Assembly: GCA_002387565.1 (NCBI GenBank)
Contig: DGJT01000061.1
Location: forward strand, 1 to 62,139
Reading direction: 5' to 3'
Length of the DNA: 62,139 nt
Source of the DNA: Akkermansiaceae bacterium UBA4589
GTDB lineage: Bacteria > Verrucomicrobiota > Verrucomicrobiia > Verrucomicrobiales > Akkermansiaceae
Shown: positions 53,343 through 62,139 of the stretch, in pieces
How positions within the stretch are numbered: the first letter of the stretch is position 1
How the letters are laid out: each line of letters starts with the position of its first letter
Made by a program: the position numbers and the translations under genes
The notes under the pieces: model-generated
The model's database searches: none
Seen by the model: only the letters and a program-made list of their open reading frames with translations
What the model was told of the DNA's origin: nothing

Positions 53343-55998
53343 TGGCTTGATTGGTTTTATCATCTATAAAGTCTTCATCCCAAATTAAGTGCTGCAACTG
53401 TAAATCTTTTGCCTTTTTTTGAGCTTCAGTAGCTCTTGGCCCTTGTACTTTAGCTAAACGTTTGGCAATTCTGTAAGCAGCTTCCCAATTTTCATTATTT
53501 TCTAATAATCGTATAATGTTAAAACTACAAAGCTCATACCAGTACCAGCTTTTCATACTTAATGATTTGCTACCTTCTAATAGAAACAGTTGAGTAAATA
53601 CGGCATAATAACTATCTAAAGCTAAAGACTCTTTATCCGCTCTCTCATAAATAAGTCCTTTGAGGTAATGCAATTGGGCATAATATTCAAATGGCAAGCC
53701 CGGTGAATTTAATAATTCATCATAATTAGCTATTATCCCTTGTAAATGAGTCTGGTTACTTTTTTCTAAGCTAGAATCAAAATTATTATTTTCAAATAAT
53801 GCAGTTAATAGTTTTAAAGCATCAACTTTGAATTCATAATCAACTTGATTTTCACTTAAAATTTGCTGTAACACCGTTCGTATAGATTCAAAATCCTCTT
53901 CATCTAAATAAATTTGAGCCAGAGCTAAACTTGCTTGCTCCCAGAGCAAATGGTCTTTGTCCATATGTATCTGAACAAAGAGCTTTTTAGCCAAAACTTG
54001 CTCTTGAACTGTGTAGATCTTGCGAGCTGACTGAGCAGCAAAAAAACGAGCCATTTGCTTAATATCTTTTTGAGGCGCATTATCTAGACATTGGTTAAAT
54101 AACACCAACGCCTTGAGATAAAAACCACTTTGATAATAGTACTGAGCTAATTTAAACTCTAATAATGACTGCTGTTTTTTGTCTAAAGTATTGTTTTCTA
54201 AAAATGCTTTTAACTCCACTAGTAGTTGGTCGGTATAACCTGCTAATTCTAAGTAGCGAAACCTGAGCAAGTTATACTCCTTGTTCAGCTCTTCATTATT
54301 TTTAGCTAAAACTTGCAAGTCTTCAAGGTACTGACTAGCCAAGTCTAGGTTTAATTGATTCTGTTCTAAAGTATGATAAATAATCGCTAACAGTGCTTCA
54401 TGCGAACGAGGTTGATTGGGGTATCTATTAAGGAATTTCACTAACAATTCTTTAGCTTCAAAAGCATTATTACTGGTTGCGTATAAAGCTTTTTCTAGTT
54501 CCCAACGCCATTGTTCGTCTTCTTGCTCAAAGTCCACAGTATCGTCAAACACTATCCCCACTTGCAACATCCTAGCTACAGCCGATTGATAGATAGCTTT
54601 TTGCTTTTCCTTGCCATCTAAAATCAAGCTTGCTTCTTTAAATAATTTTTCTGCGGCTTCATAGTTTTTTTGATTCCAATAAGTGGCTGCTTGCCCCAAT
54701 AATCCTTGAGACTTTAGATCCATACTTAATGCAGATGAAGCTATAAAATAATAACTATCTTTCGCTTCATCAAAGAGCTCACGCTTAAGACACCATGTGG
54801 CCTCTAATAATAAAGTTTTCACATATAAGAAATGTGATGGATGATACCAACGTAAGAGACTCAACAACTGTCTAGCTTTATCAAAAGAAGCCACATCACC
54901 ACTCCTTTCTAGCAATCTAGCTAAGAAAAATAAGGCTTGAGCCTGTCTCTCACTGTGATTAAACGTATGGTTTTGTGGGTAAGGATTGGCAATCACAGCA
55001 GCTGTTAAGTCTTGCTGAATATCCAAATTTAAGATCTCAGGTAGCTCTAACCATTGCCAAATTTTCACCTGCAAATCTTGATTAATTATACCAGCTTCAG
55101 GGAGCAAGTTAAACAACCTTTCAAACGTGTCTTCTAACTGACTTGATTCAGGGAACTGATCTAAGAGACTTACCAGATTTTCAATGGCGGGCTGTATTCT
55201 TGCTAAAGAAATCTGAGCATCTATCTGAGTGAGGTAGGCTTCAATTTTAACAGGAGCGGGCAGTGTTTTGCTGAGAATTGACTCTACTAAATCTGAAGCC
55301 TTCAAAGCCTGACCATCTAATAAAAATAATTGAGCTTGAATCAATTTAGCTTGATACAGTGGTAGTCCGTTTAATTGATTCAACTCTGTTTCAAACCAAT
55401 TTTTCAATGTATCTACTTTACCTTCCTCGAGCCATAATTGAGCCTGCCATAGCTGAGCTTTTGAATACATAGGCTCTTGCTTGAGCTCTATCACTTTATT
55501 AAGCAATGGCTCTACTTGCTGAGTATCACCTATAGCGAGTAATAAGCTCACTTGGGACATCAATAGCGTAGGGATAAGTCGACTATCTAATTGGTCGCTC
55601 TTGCTTTGCGCTATAGCAAAACTAGCTAACGCTTTGGTAAACAAACCTTGGCGAGCATAAACCTGTCCTTGCCAATAAGCATACTCTGGTGTCGTTTTGT
55701 CTAACAATTCTAATATGCTTTTAGCTTTATCTAAATCGGGTAATCTCAAATAAAGCTCGATAAGCTCTTTAATATAAATCTGACGTTGCTGAGTTAAACC
55801 TTGAGATTGTGCATTTTGGTCTAACTTTTCAAAACCTTGAATCGCAATTTCGACTAAACCATCATCACGCGCCTGTAATGCTTTTTTATACAATGCTTGA
55901 TTATCGATATTTGGTTGAGCATCTTGAGCCAGTAAGTTAGAAGTCCATACACTGGCTCCTAATAAACTCACATAGAAAATACTCTTTAAACTAACCAT
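53329..55998 (-). CDS. Large secreted TPR protein
   Basis: About 889 aa with a signal peptide after the chosen start (MVSLKSIFYVSLLGASVW, cleavage near LLAQD) and TPR-like helical repeats through most of its length. Such proteins scaffold outer-membrane or periplasmic complexes; function unknown. The frame is open to 56076, but ATG at 55998 gives a clean signal peptide and leaves 89 nt for the divergent thiH promoter. It overlaps mnmM by 14 nt at its end. Confidence 0.75.
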   Translation of the reverse strand: MVSLKSIFYVSLLGASVWTSNLLAQDAQPNIDNQALYKKALQARDDGLVEIAIQGFEKLDQNAQSQGLTQQRQIYIKELIELYLRLPDLDKAKSILELLDKTTPEYAYWQGQVYARQGLFTKALASFAIAQSKSDQLDSRLIPTLLMSQVSLLLAIGDTQQVEPLLNKVIELKQEPMYSKAQLWQAQLWLEEGKVDTLKNWFETELNQLNGLPLYQAKLIQAQLFLLDGQALKASDLVESILSKTLPAPVKIEAYLTQIDAQISLARIQPAIENLVSLLDQFPESSQLEDTFERLFNLLPEAGIINQDLQVKIWQWLELPEILNLDIQQDLTAAVIANPYPQNHTFNHSERQAQALFFLARLLERSGDVASFDKARQLLSLLRWYHPSHFLYVKTLLLEATWCLKRELFDEAKDSYYFIASSALSMDLKSQGLLGQAATYWNQKNYEAAEKLFKEASLILDGKEKQKAIYQSAVARMLQVGIVFDDTVDFEQEDEQWRWELEKALYATSNNAFEAKELLVKFLNRYPNQPRSHEALLAIIYHTLEQNQLNLDLASQYLEDLQVLAKNNEELNKEYNLLRFRYLELAGYTDQLLVELKAFLENNTLDKKQQSLLEFKLAQYYYQSGFYLKALVLFNQCLDNAPQKDIKQMARFFAAQSARKIYTVQEQVLAKKLFVQIHMDKDHLLWEQASLALAQIYLDEEDFESIRTVLQQILSENQVDYEFKVDALKLLTALFENNNFDSSLEKSNQTHLQGIIANYDELLNSPGLPFEYYAQLHYLKGLIYERADKESLALDSYYAVFTQLFLLEGSKSLSMKSWYWYELCSFNIIRLLENNENWEAAYRIAKRLAKVQGPRATEAQKKAKDLQLQHLIWDEDFIDDKTNQANAAS

Positions 55999-56087
55999 TA
56001 ATAACACTGTATATGATAGAAAAATTAAAAAGGCAATCCTAAGCATACTCTTGACTATCGTAGCGCTCTTCTGCAAGATTCAACTCA

Positions 56088-57239
56088 ATGAATCGTTTTT
56101 CACAACAATTTGCACAAGGCGCAGCACTAAACTCCATCAAACCGCACTCCAAAGCTGCTAAAATCAAGGCTCTCTTAGAGCCTCTATCAGAGCATGATTT
56201 TGAGACCCTAATACAGAAAAGTCAGCAAATCACCAAACAAAACTTTGGCGATACTATGCGCATTTTTGCTCCACTGTATATTTCTAATGAATGCATTAAT
56301 AATTGCCAGTATTGTGGATTTTCTCGTGACAACCCTATTCTAAGAGTCACCCTATCTGTAGAAGAATGCGTGCAAGAAGCTAAATTCCTCTATAACAAAG
56401 GATTTCGTAACATCCTACTTGTTGCTGGGGAGCACCCCAAATTTGTCTCTCAAGGCTATTTACAGGACTGCATCAAGGCTATTAAATCATTCATCCCTTC
56501 TATCGGGGTTGAGGTCGGACCCATGGAGCAAGAACAGTATGTGGACGTGGTTAAAAGTGGCGCAGAAAGCTTGATTGTTTATCAAGAAACCTACCACCAC
56601 GAAACCTACACTCAATTACACACCGCAGGCCCAAAAAAAGACTTTAACTGGAGACTCGACTGCCCAGAGCGTGCTTACGAAGCTGGATTTAGACGTATTG
56701 GTATTGGCGCTCTATTTGGTATGACCAACTGGAAACACGAGGCAATTAGCTTAGCTATGCATCTCGAGCACCTTTACAAACTAGGCTGGCAAGCGCAGTG
56801 GAGCATAGCCTTTCCTCGTATGCGCAAACACGCAGGCGATGAGAACTTTTCACCTAAAGCAGGGCACGAACTCTCCGACCTACACCTCAAGCAACTCATT
56901 GCCGCTTTTCGCTGCATATTTCCGCAAGTCAATATTGTGCTTAGCACCAGAGAAAGCGAAGAATTGCGTAATGAACTGTTTCATGTGGGTGTCACTCATC
57001 TATCGGCAGGATCGCAAACCGAACCTGGTGGTTACACAGGCGCTGGACAGAAGAACCTCCACCACACCGTCAAAGGCAGACAAATAGCCCTACCCAAAAT
57101 ATCCAAATGCGACAAAGCCACTGAACAATTTAGCATCGAGGACAAGCGCCCTGTCGAAGAAGTCGCAACATGGCTCAAAAATAATAACTACGAAGTCGTC
57201 TGGAAAGACTTCGACGCCTGCCTATTAGAAACTGTTTAA
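56088..57239 (+). CDS. thiH: 2-iminoacetate synthase
   Basis: A radical SAM enzyme cleaving tyrosine to 2-iminoacetate for the thiazole part of thiamine. The iron-sulfur motif CINNCQYCGF (CX3CX2C) is at about residue 70-79, followed by GFRNILLVAGEHP and SAGSQTEPGGY. 383 aa is normal. thiS follows 24 nt later. No thiG, thiF, thiE or thiC is here, and no TPP riboswitch consensus was found in the ~90-nt upstream gap. Confidence 0.94.
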   Translation: MNRFSQQFAQGAALNSIKPHSKAAKIKALLEPLSEHDFETLIQKSQQITKQNFGDTMRIFAPLYISNECINNCQYCGFSRDNPILRVTLSVEECVQEAKFLYNKGFRNILLVAGEHPKFVSQGYLQDCIKAIKSFIPSIGVEVGPMEQEQYVDVVKSGAESLIVYQETYHHETYTQLHTAGPKKDFNWRLDCPERAYEAGFRRIGIGALFGMTNWKHEAISLAMHLEHLYKLGWQAQWSIAFPRMRKHAGDENFSPKAGHELSDLHLKQLIAAFRCIFPQVNIVLSTRESEELRNELFHVGVTHLSAGSQTEPGGYTGAGQKNLHHTVKGRQIALPKISKCDKATEQFSIEDKRPVEEVATWLKNNNYEVVWKDFDACLLETV

Positions 57240-57263
57240 GTTTATACTTTCTAGCCACTTATC

Positions 57264-57464
57264 ATGACTATCATCCTTAATGGACAAGCTCATCATCTCC
57301 AAGAACCTTATGACTTAAGTTCTCTACTTGAATCGTTAGGTCTTAACAAAAAGCCTATCATTATAGAGTACAACCTTGAGCCTCTTAGCAAAGAAAACTG
57401 GGCAACCACCCAACTCAAACAAGGCGACAAACTCGAAATTATCACCCTCGCCGCAGGTGGTTAA
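57264..57464 (+). CDS. thiS: Thiamine biosynthesis sulfur carrier protein
   Basis: A 66 aa ubiquitin-like protein ending in Gly-Gly (TLAAGG), the thiocarboxylate attachment site activated by ThiF. It starts MTIILNGQ and is beta-grasp in pattern. It supplies sulfur to thiazole synthase and sits directly after thiH, in a two-gene unit. Confidence 0.92.
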   Translation: MTIILNGQAHHLQEPYDLSSLLESLGLNKKPIIIEYNLEPLSKENWATTQLKQGDKLEIITLAAGG

Positions 57465-57532
57465 TTTTATAATATTAGCGTTCACACCAATTAAGGCTTT
57501 GCTTTTTCATAGCGAGTATTTAGTTTAGTAGT

Positions 57533-59224
57533 ATGAGCTTTAAAACTGATATAGAGATAGCCCGTGATGCTCATAAATTACCTATCTTAACTATAGGTGA
57601 AAAACTCAACATCCCTGCATCAGAGCTAATCCCTTACGGACACGATAAAGCTAAAGTCTCAGCGGATTTCATCCAAGCACAACAGGACAAACCTGATGGC
57701 AAACTAATCCTAGTGACCGCCATCAACCCCACTCCAGCTGGCGAAGGAAAAACTACCACTACTGTAGGTTTAGGAGATGGACTCAACCTCATCGGTAAGG
57801 AGACGGGCAAAACCGCCATGGTTTGTATCCGTGAAGCCTCTCTTGGTCCTTGTTTTGGTATGAAAGGTGGCGCCGCAGGTGGTGGCTACGCTCAAATTGT
57901 GCCTATGGAGGAGATGAACCTGCACTTCACCGGTGATTTCCATGCCATTACTTCTGCGCATAATTTGCTAGCTGCCATGATTGATAATCATATTTATTGG
58001 GGCAATGAGCTAAATATTGATTCAAGACGTGTCGTCTGGAAGCGTGTCATGGATATGAATGACCGCGCGCTCAGGCAGATTACAACCTCTCTAGGAGGCA
58101 CAACCAATGGCTACCCAAGAGAAAGCAGTTTTGATATCACCGTCGCCTCAGAAGTCATGGCTATTCTATGCCTTGCTAATGACTTGCAAGATTTGGAAGA
58201 ACGCTTAGGCAATATCATTGTCGCCTACCGTAGAGATTTAAGCCCTATTTATTGCAAAGATATCAAAGCTCAACAGGCGATGACCGTCTTACTCAAAGAC
58301 GCAATGCAGCCTAACTTGGTGCAATCTTTAGAGCACACACCTGCCTTTGTTCATGGTGGTCCTTTTGCCAATATTGCCCATGGTTGCAATTCGGTGATTG
58401 CCACCAAAACAGCACTTAAACTAGCTGACTATGTCGTGACCGAGGCTGGGTTTGGTGCTGATTTAGGAGCTGAGAAATTCCTCAATATCAAGTGCCGCAA
58501 AGCTGGGCTAGTTCCTAGCGTGGTTGTGCTCGTGGCTACCGTTAGAGCCATGAAGATGAATGGAGGTTTAAGCAAAGAAGAGTTGGACACAGAAAACACG
58601 CAAGCTGTTCAAGACGGCTGTGCCAATTTAGCTAGACATATTCAAAACCTCAAGCAATTTGGCGTACCTGTGGTGGTGGCGATTAATCATTTCTATACGG
58701 ATACGCAGGCAGAAATACAAACTATTCAGGATTATGTAGCTACGCAAGGTTGCGAAGCCATCTTGTCCAAGCATTGGGAACTTGGCGGGCAAGGCGCTAG
58801 AGAACTAGCACTAAAGGTCGCCGATCTCGCAGAGCAAGATAATCACGCTGACTTTAAGCTGCTCTATAAAAATGAGCTGCCGTTGCTGGATAAAATCAAA
58901 ACTATAGCCAGTAAAATTTATCACGCCAAAGATGTTAGTATCGATGATAAACTCATCAAGCAACTAGCGACCTGGACTGAGCAAGGATACGGCGAGTTAC
59001 CTGTGTGTATGGCTAAGACTCCTTATAGCTTTAGTGCTGACCCTGCTCTACGTGGAGCGCCTGACGGACACATTCTACCTATTCGTGAGCTCAGGCTATC
59101 TGCTGGGGCTGGATTTATTGTTGTTATCTGTGGTGATGTGATGACTATGCCTGGATTACCTAGAAAACCAGCGGCAGAATCCATCAAACTGAATGAACTC
59201 AATCAAATTGAAGGCTTGTTTTAA
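57533..59224 (+). CDS. fhs: Formate-tetrahydrofolate ligase
   Basis: Makes 10-formyl-THF from formate, THF and ATP. The P-loop TPAGEGKTTTTVGL is at about 62-75; further signatures are REASLGPCFGMKGGAAGGGY and HGGPFANIAHGCNS. 563 aa. It acts opposite to purU (33.0 kb) and with SHMT (15.4 kb) and MetF (window start). It lies 68 nt after thiS and 47 nt before mgtE. Confidence 0.96.
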   Translation: MSFKTDIEIARDAHKLPILTIGEKLNIPASELIPYGHDKAKVSADFIQAQQDKPDGKLILVTAINPTPAGEGKTTTTVGLGDGLNLIGKETGKTAMVCIREASLGPCFGMKGGAAGGGYAQIVPMEEMNLHFTGDFHAITSAHNLLAAMIDNHIYWGNELNIDSRRVVWKRVMDMNDRALRQITTSLGGTTNGYPRESSFDITVASEVMAILCLANDLQDLEERLGNIIVAYRRDLSPIYCKDIKAQQAMTVLLKDAMQPNLVQSLEHTPAFVHGGPFANIAHGCNSVIATKTALKLADYVVTEAGFGADLGAEKFLNIKCRKAGLVPSVVVLVATVRAMKMNGGLSKEELDTENTQAVQDGCANLARHIQNLKQFGVPVVVAINHFYTDTQAEIQTIQDYVATQGCEAILSKHWELGGQGARELALKVADLAEQDNHADFKLLYKNELPLLDKIKTIASKIYHAKDVSIDDKLIKQLATWTEQGYGELPVCMAKTPYSFSADPALRGAPDGHILPIRELRLSAGAGFIVVICGDVMTMPGLPRKPAAESIKLNELNQIEGLF

Positions 59225-59271
59225 TTGGCTTAGTTGACTAATTTTACCTGACAGGCAAAAAATCAAGAGTT

Positions 59272-60660
59272 ATGGGGCAAACTACAGAAGACTTAAAATC
59301 AGTTCTTATTGAGGCTATTGAGGCTCAAAAAAAAGAAGCTATCCAGCAGCTACTACCTGAGTTGCATGCTTTTGATATTGCTGATATTTATGAGAACCTT
59401 AGTGACGAGCTCAAAGCTTACTTTATTGATTTTATCTCACTTGAGGACAAGGTAGACATCTTGCCTGAAATTAGTGCGGAATCTATTGAAACTATTTTTG
59501 AAGAATTAGATGACAAAACTCAACGCACCTTAGTTAGTGAACTCAAAGATGATGACAGGGTTGATGTCTTACAGCGTATCGAGCCTGAACTAAGTGTTAA
59601 ACTCATCAGCTTACTCAAAAAAGATGAGCAAGATCTAACCGAAAGTCTTCTACGTTACGACGAATCATCCGCAGGTGGACGTATGACCACTAATGTGGGC
59701 AAGGTGCACATCAACATGTCAGTTAAAGAAGGTATTGATAACCTGCGTGATATTTATGAAACCACAGGAACTTTAGCACGCATTTTTGTCGTTGATGACG
59801 AAGATAAACTCTTAGGAAAGTTACGCTTAAGAGACCTTGCTTTTAATAATTGGGACACACCCATTAAAAGCATTGTGCAAGAGGCCAACCACAGCATTTT
59901 AGCTAACGAAGACCAAGAGGTCGCAGCTAAACTCATCAAAGACTACGACCTATTAGCTCTACCTGTGATTAATGAATTTAATCAAATCTTAGGGGTCATC
60001 ACAGCTGATGATGCCATGGAAATTCTCGAACAAGAGTCTACAGAAGATATCGAAAAAATAGCCGGTATTACAGGTGAGGTCAGCTTTAACCCTTATATGC
60101 AGACTTCTATATTTTCGCATATTAAAAAACGTTTTCCTTGGCTCTTCATCCTAGCTATCACAGCTATTTTTTCAGGTATGATTATGATGCGCTTTGAATC
60201 TATACTCACCAATTTATTCCTACTAGCCCTCTATCTACCTATGGTGGTTTCCTCAGGTGGTAATTCAGGTGGGCAAGCCTCCACCGTGATTATTCGTGCC
60301 ATGTCACTCGATGAAATCAGCCTACAAAACAGCTTTAAAGTCATTTGGGGTGAGCTACGTATTGGAGCTATTCTAGGCTGTGTTATTGGAGTATTTATTG
60401 CAGGTCTTTCTTATGTATTACTACCTCTATTTGATGTAACGATACCACCTAGCATTACTCTGAAAAATTTCTCAATTGCCATTTTTCTGGCTATTAGTAT
60501 TCAAATTACCGCTTCTAACATCGCAGGCGCCTTACTACCATTACTAGCTCGTCAATTCAAAGTTGACCCAGCTGTTATAGCTGCCCCTATCATCACAACC
60601 CTTGTCGATGTAACAGGCTTGCTTATCTACTTTTGGGTTATTAAGAGCTTCATCTTCTAA
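59272..60660 (+). CDS. mgtE: Mg2+ transporter MgtE
   Basis: A 462 aa magnesium channel: N-domain of helical repeats (about 1-135), a CBS pair (about 140-265) and five membrane helices (about 285-462), with SSGGNSGGQASTV in the conserved pore segment. The CBS and N domains sense Mg2+. No M-box riboswitch consensus was found upstream. It ends the plus-strand run from thiH; the next gene, groL, is convergent. Confidence 0.95.
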   Translation: MGQTTEDLKSVLIEAIEAQKKEAIQQLLPELHAFDIADIYENLSDELKAYFIDFISLEDKVDILPEISAESIETIFEELDDKTQRTLVSELKDDDRVDVLQRIEPELSVKLISLLKKDEQDLTESLLRYDESSAGGRMTTNVGKVHINMSVKEGIDNLRDIYETTGTLARIFVVDDEDKLLGKLRLRDLAFNNWDTPIKSIVQEANHSILANEDQEVAAKLIKDYDLLALPVINEFNQILGVITADDAMEILEQESTEDIEKIAGITGEVSFNPYMQTSIFSHIKKRFPWLFILAITAIFSGMIMMRFESILTNLFLLALYLPMVVSSGGNSGGQASTVIIRAMSLDEISLQNSFKVIWGELRIGAILGCVIGVFIAGLSYVLLPLFDVTIPPSITLKNFSIAIFLAISIQITASNIAGALLPLLARQFKVDPAVIAAPIITTLVDVTGLLIYFWVIKSFIF

Positions 60661-60732
60661 GCTTTAGAGTGTAAATACGCAGCGCTGAAATAACAGCATC
60701 TACTTTGTTTTTTGAGAGCAAGGGCAGCACTT

Positions 60733-60795
60733 AATTGAGAATTGAGAATTGAGAATTGAGAATTGAGAATTGATAGTTGAAAGTTGAAAATTGAC
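60733..60795. repeat. Heptamer tandem repeat, AATTGAG-type
   Basis: Nine consecutive 7-nt units: AATTGAG five times, then AATTGAT, AGTTGAA, AGTTGAA and AATTGAC. The array is short and degenerates toward its right end. It lies in the 60661-61058 intergenic region with no gene, between mgtE and groL. Confidence 0.95.
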
Positions 60796-60832
60796 AATAA
60801 TAGACTCATCCCCCCTGCTATTTAAACACAAA

Positions 60833-60864
60833 AAAGCCACACTCAATTTCTTGAGTGCAGCTTT
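60833..60864 (-). terminator. Terminator downstream of groL
   Basis: A 14-bp stem with two mismatches (AAAGC..CACTCAA / TTGAGTG..GCTTT, TTTC loop). On the minus strand it ends in a run of T residues, so it most likely serves groL; it may also stop mgtE transcripts weakly on the plus strand. Confidence 0.7.
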
Positions 60865-60929
60865 AATATAGAGTTTATTTCAATGAGTGGGAGAACCTGC
60901 TAAATAAAGAAATCCCAATAAATAAAATA

Positions 60930-61060
60930 AATTATTTGAGATGATTGATGGTTATTATATTGAGATGGATACGAGGCACTTAAGCTAAGCTGTATTGACA
61001 TACAGCTTGCTTAAGTAACGACGTAGACGCTCAATGGTATCATCAAGCACTCAAATAATT
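60930..61060. other. Long nested hairpin abutting the groL stop codon
   Basis: Nested pairs converge on one centre: AATTATTTGAG (60930-60940) with CTCAAATAATT (61050-61060), ATTGAG (60959-60964) with CTCAAT (61030-61035), ACG (60971-60973) with CGT (61022-61024), and a near-perfect inner stem (60978-60995 with 61000-61016, one bulged T, TGAC loop). The outer right arm overlaps the groL stop codon. No T-run follows, so it is not a simple terminator. Confidence 0.6.
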
Positions 61061-62139
61061 ACATCATGCCCATCCCTGGTGGCATTCCACCTGCACCATG
61101 ATCATGATGATGATCATCTGCTACGGGCTCAGGAATACTTGCAATTAAACATTCTGTTGTTAAAAGCAATCCTGAGATTGAGGCTGCGTGTTGTAGGGCC
61201 GAACGTGTGACTTTTGTTGGGTCTACGACACCTGCTTTTAAGAGGTCTTCATATTTCCCTGTAGCTACGTTGTAGCCTGTGTTACCTGACTCGAGTTTCA
61301 CTTTTTCTACGATGAGTGAAGCTTCGATACCAGCATTGTACACGAGCTGACGCAATGGAGCTTCAACCGCACGACGAATAATCTCTGCACCTGTGGCTTC
61401 GTCACCTTCTAATGAGAGTGAGTCAACAGCACATTGAGCACGAAGGAGTGCTGTACCACCACCTGGCACGATACCTTCCTCAACGGCGGCACGTGTGGCG
61501 TGTAACGCGTCATCAACACGGTCTTTTTTCTCTTTCATTTCAGTTTCTGTGGCTGCACCTACATTGATAACAGCTACACCACCTGCAAGTTTAGCAAGAC
61601 GCTCTTGAAGCTTTTCACGGTCATAGTCAGAAGCTGTGTCTTCGATTTGGCGACGGATTTGAGTCACGCGACCTGTGATAGCGTCACTGCTACCTAGACC
61701 TTCTACTACTGTGGTTGTGTCTTTAGTAATCACTACACGCTTAGCTTCACCAAGGTCTTCGAGCTCAAGACTCTCAAGCTTCATACCAAGATCATCTGTG
61801 ATACACTTGCCACCTGTAAGTACAGCAATGTCTTCGAGGATGGCTTTTCTGCGGTCACCAAAACCTGGAGCTTTAACTGCAGCAATATTGAGTGTGCCAC
61901 GGAGCTTATTCACCACGAGTGCTGCTAGAGCTTCACCTTCTACGTCCTCTGCAATCATGAGGAATGGGCGGCTAGTCTTAGCTACTTTTTCAAGTAATGG
62001 TAAGATATCCTTAAGGCTTGAGATTTTCTTCTCAAAAATTAAGATGTATGGATTATCTAAGTGAGCCTCCATAGTATCTGGATTAGTGGTGAAGTAAGGA
62101 GATAGGTAACCTTTGTCGAACTGCATACCTTCAACCACA
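61059..62139 (-). CDS. groL: Chaperonin GroEL, C-terminal two thirds (partial)
   Basis: The visible 360 aa begin at VVEGMQFDKGYLSPYF (about residue 190 of E. coli GroEL) and run to the end, covering the apical part, intermediate and equatorial segments and a Met/Gly-rich tail (GAGGMPPGMGMM) with a His-rich stretch (DDHHHDHG). The N-terminal ~190 residues lie off the window edge. Standard motifs VAAVKAPGFGDRRK and GIVPGGGTALLRA are present. The His-rich insert before the GGM tail is slightly unusual. Confidence 0.97.
   Translation of the reverse strand, partial: VVEGMQFDKGYLSPYFTTNPDTMEAHLDNPYILIFEKKISSLKDILPLLEKVAKTSRPFLMIAEDVEGEALAALVVNKLRGTLNIAAVKAPGFGDRRKAILEDIAVLTGGKCITDDLGMKLESLELEDLGEAKRVVITKDTTTVVEGLGSSDAITGRVTQIRRQIEDTASDYDREKLQERLAKLAGGVAVINVGAATETEMKEKKDRVDDALHATRAAVEEGIVPGGGTALLRAQCAVDSLSLEGDEATGAEIIRRAVEAPLRQLVYNAGIEASLIVEKVKLESGNTGYNVATGKYEDLLKAGVVDPTKVTRSALQHAASISGLLLTTECLIASIPEPVADDHHHDHGAGGMPPGMGMM

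Noticed and set aside
55998..56088. TPP riboswitch before thiH
   Set aside because: The short gap lacks the conserved CTGAGA and ACCTGATCTGG blocks.
59225..59272. M-box magnesium riboswitch before mgtE
   Set aside because: The 47-nt gap is too short for the ~160-nt M-box.
60733..60795. CRISPR-like array
   Set aside because: Seven-nt units without spacers; no cas genes. It is a simple tandem repeat.

Overview
This 62 kb window is an AT-rich, gene-dense bacterial chromosome segment. The best guess is a Verrucomicrobiota genome, possibly an Opitutae or Puniceicoccales-like lineage. The reasons are a five-gene type IV pilus-like cluster laid out as in Akkermansia muciniphila Amuc_1098-Amuc_1102, an LpxC-FabZ fusion, a long (646 aa) PurF, an RpiB-SHMT fusion, a planctomycete/verrucomicrobial style ECF sigma factor and a type I sulfatase. 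LpxC, LpxL-like and secretin genes show a Gram-negative envelope. The phylum call is inference from gene content, because there is no rRNA gene here. No phage, transposase, CRISPR array or tRNA was seen. The window is mostly core metabolism with two envelope/pilus loci and a set of intergenic repeat elements. Across the starts inspected, Shine-Dalgarno sequences are almost absent.

Layout: 1-4.9 kb holds the metF tail, hom, rnd, rho and coaE. 4.9-11.9 kb is the Amuc_1098-1102-like secretin/PilM-PilN/PilO operon (minus strand). 12-20 kb holds cysJ, zwf, the rpiB-glyA fusion, a YwlE-like phosphatase, an aspartate aminotransferase, an SRP RNA gene and tilS. 20-26 kb holds ribD-nadC (plus), an ECF sigma factor, an MFS permease, a TonB-like protein and an MTH1-like Nudix hydrolase. 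26-31.4 kb has 130-bp direct repeats, then purF, purM, tcdA and an EboD-type cyclase (minus). 31.4-34.5 kb has a MITE-like element, then a class V aminotransferase, purU and def (plus). 34.6-45.6 kb (minus) holds a sulfatase, an acetyltransferase, two DUF975-like membrane proteins, a palindromic repeat element, lpxC-fabZ, ribF, truB, a GT4 glycosyltransferase, an ELM1-family protein and an LpxL-like acyltransferase. 45.7-50.9 kb is a second, separate pseudopilin/secretin locus. 51-56 kb holds TPR proteins, panC and an mnmM-like gene. 56-60.7 kb (plus) holds thiH, thiS, fhs and mgtE. 60.7-62.1 kb has a heptamer repeat, a terminator, a long nested hairpin and the 3' part of groL (minus).

Functional themes: one-carbon metabolism recurs (metF, SHMT, purU, fhs, with purine genes purF/purM and formyl-Met processing by def). 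Cofactor synthesis is spread through the window (ribD, ribF, nadC, coaE, panC, thiH/thiS). Envelope and lipid A genes cluster at 39-46 kb between repeat-rich DNA and the second pilin-like locus. Both secretin loci lack assembly ATPases and an inner-membrane PilC/GspF-type protein, so those must be encoded elsewhere.

The most unusual items are the two different secretin systems in one window, the rpiB-glyA fusion beside a phosphatase with the arginine-phosphatase type Thr, the palindromic/MITE-like elements at 31.5 and 39 kb, and the 131-nt nested hairpin abutting the groL stop codon.
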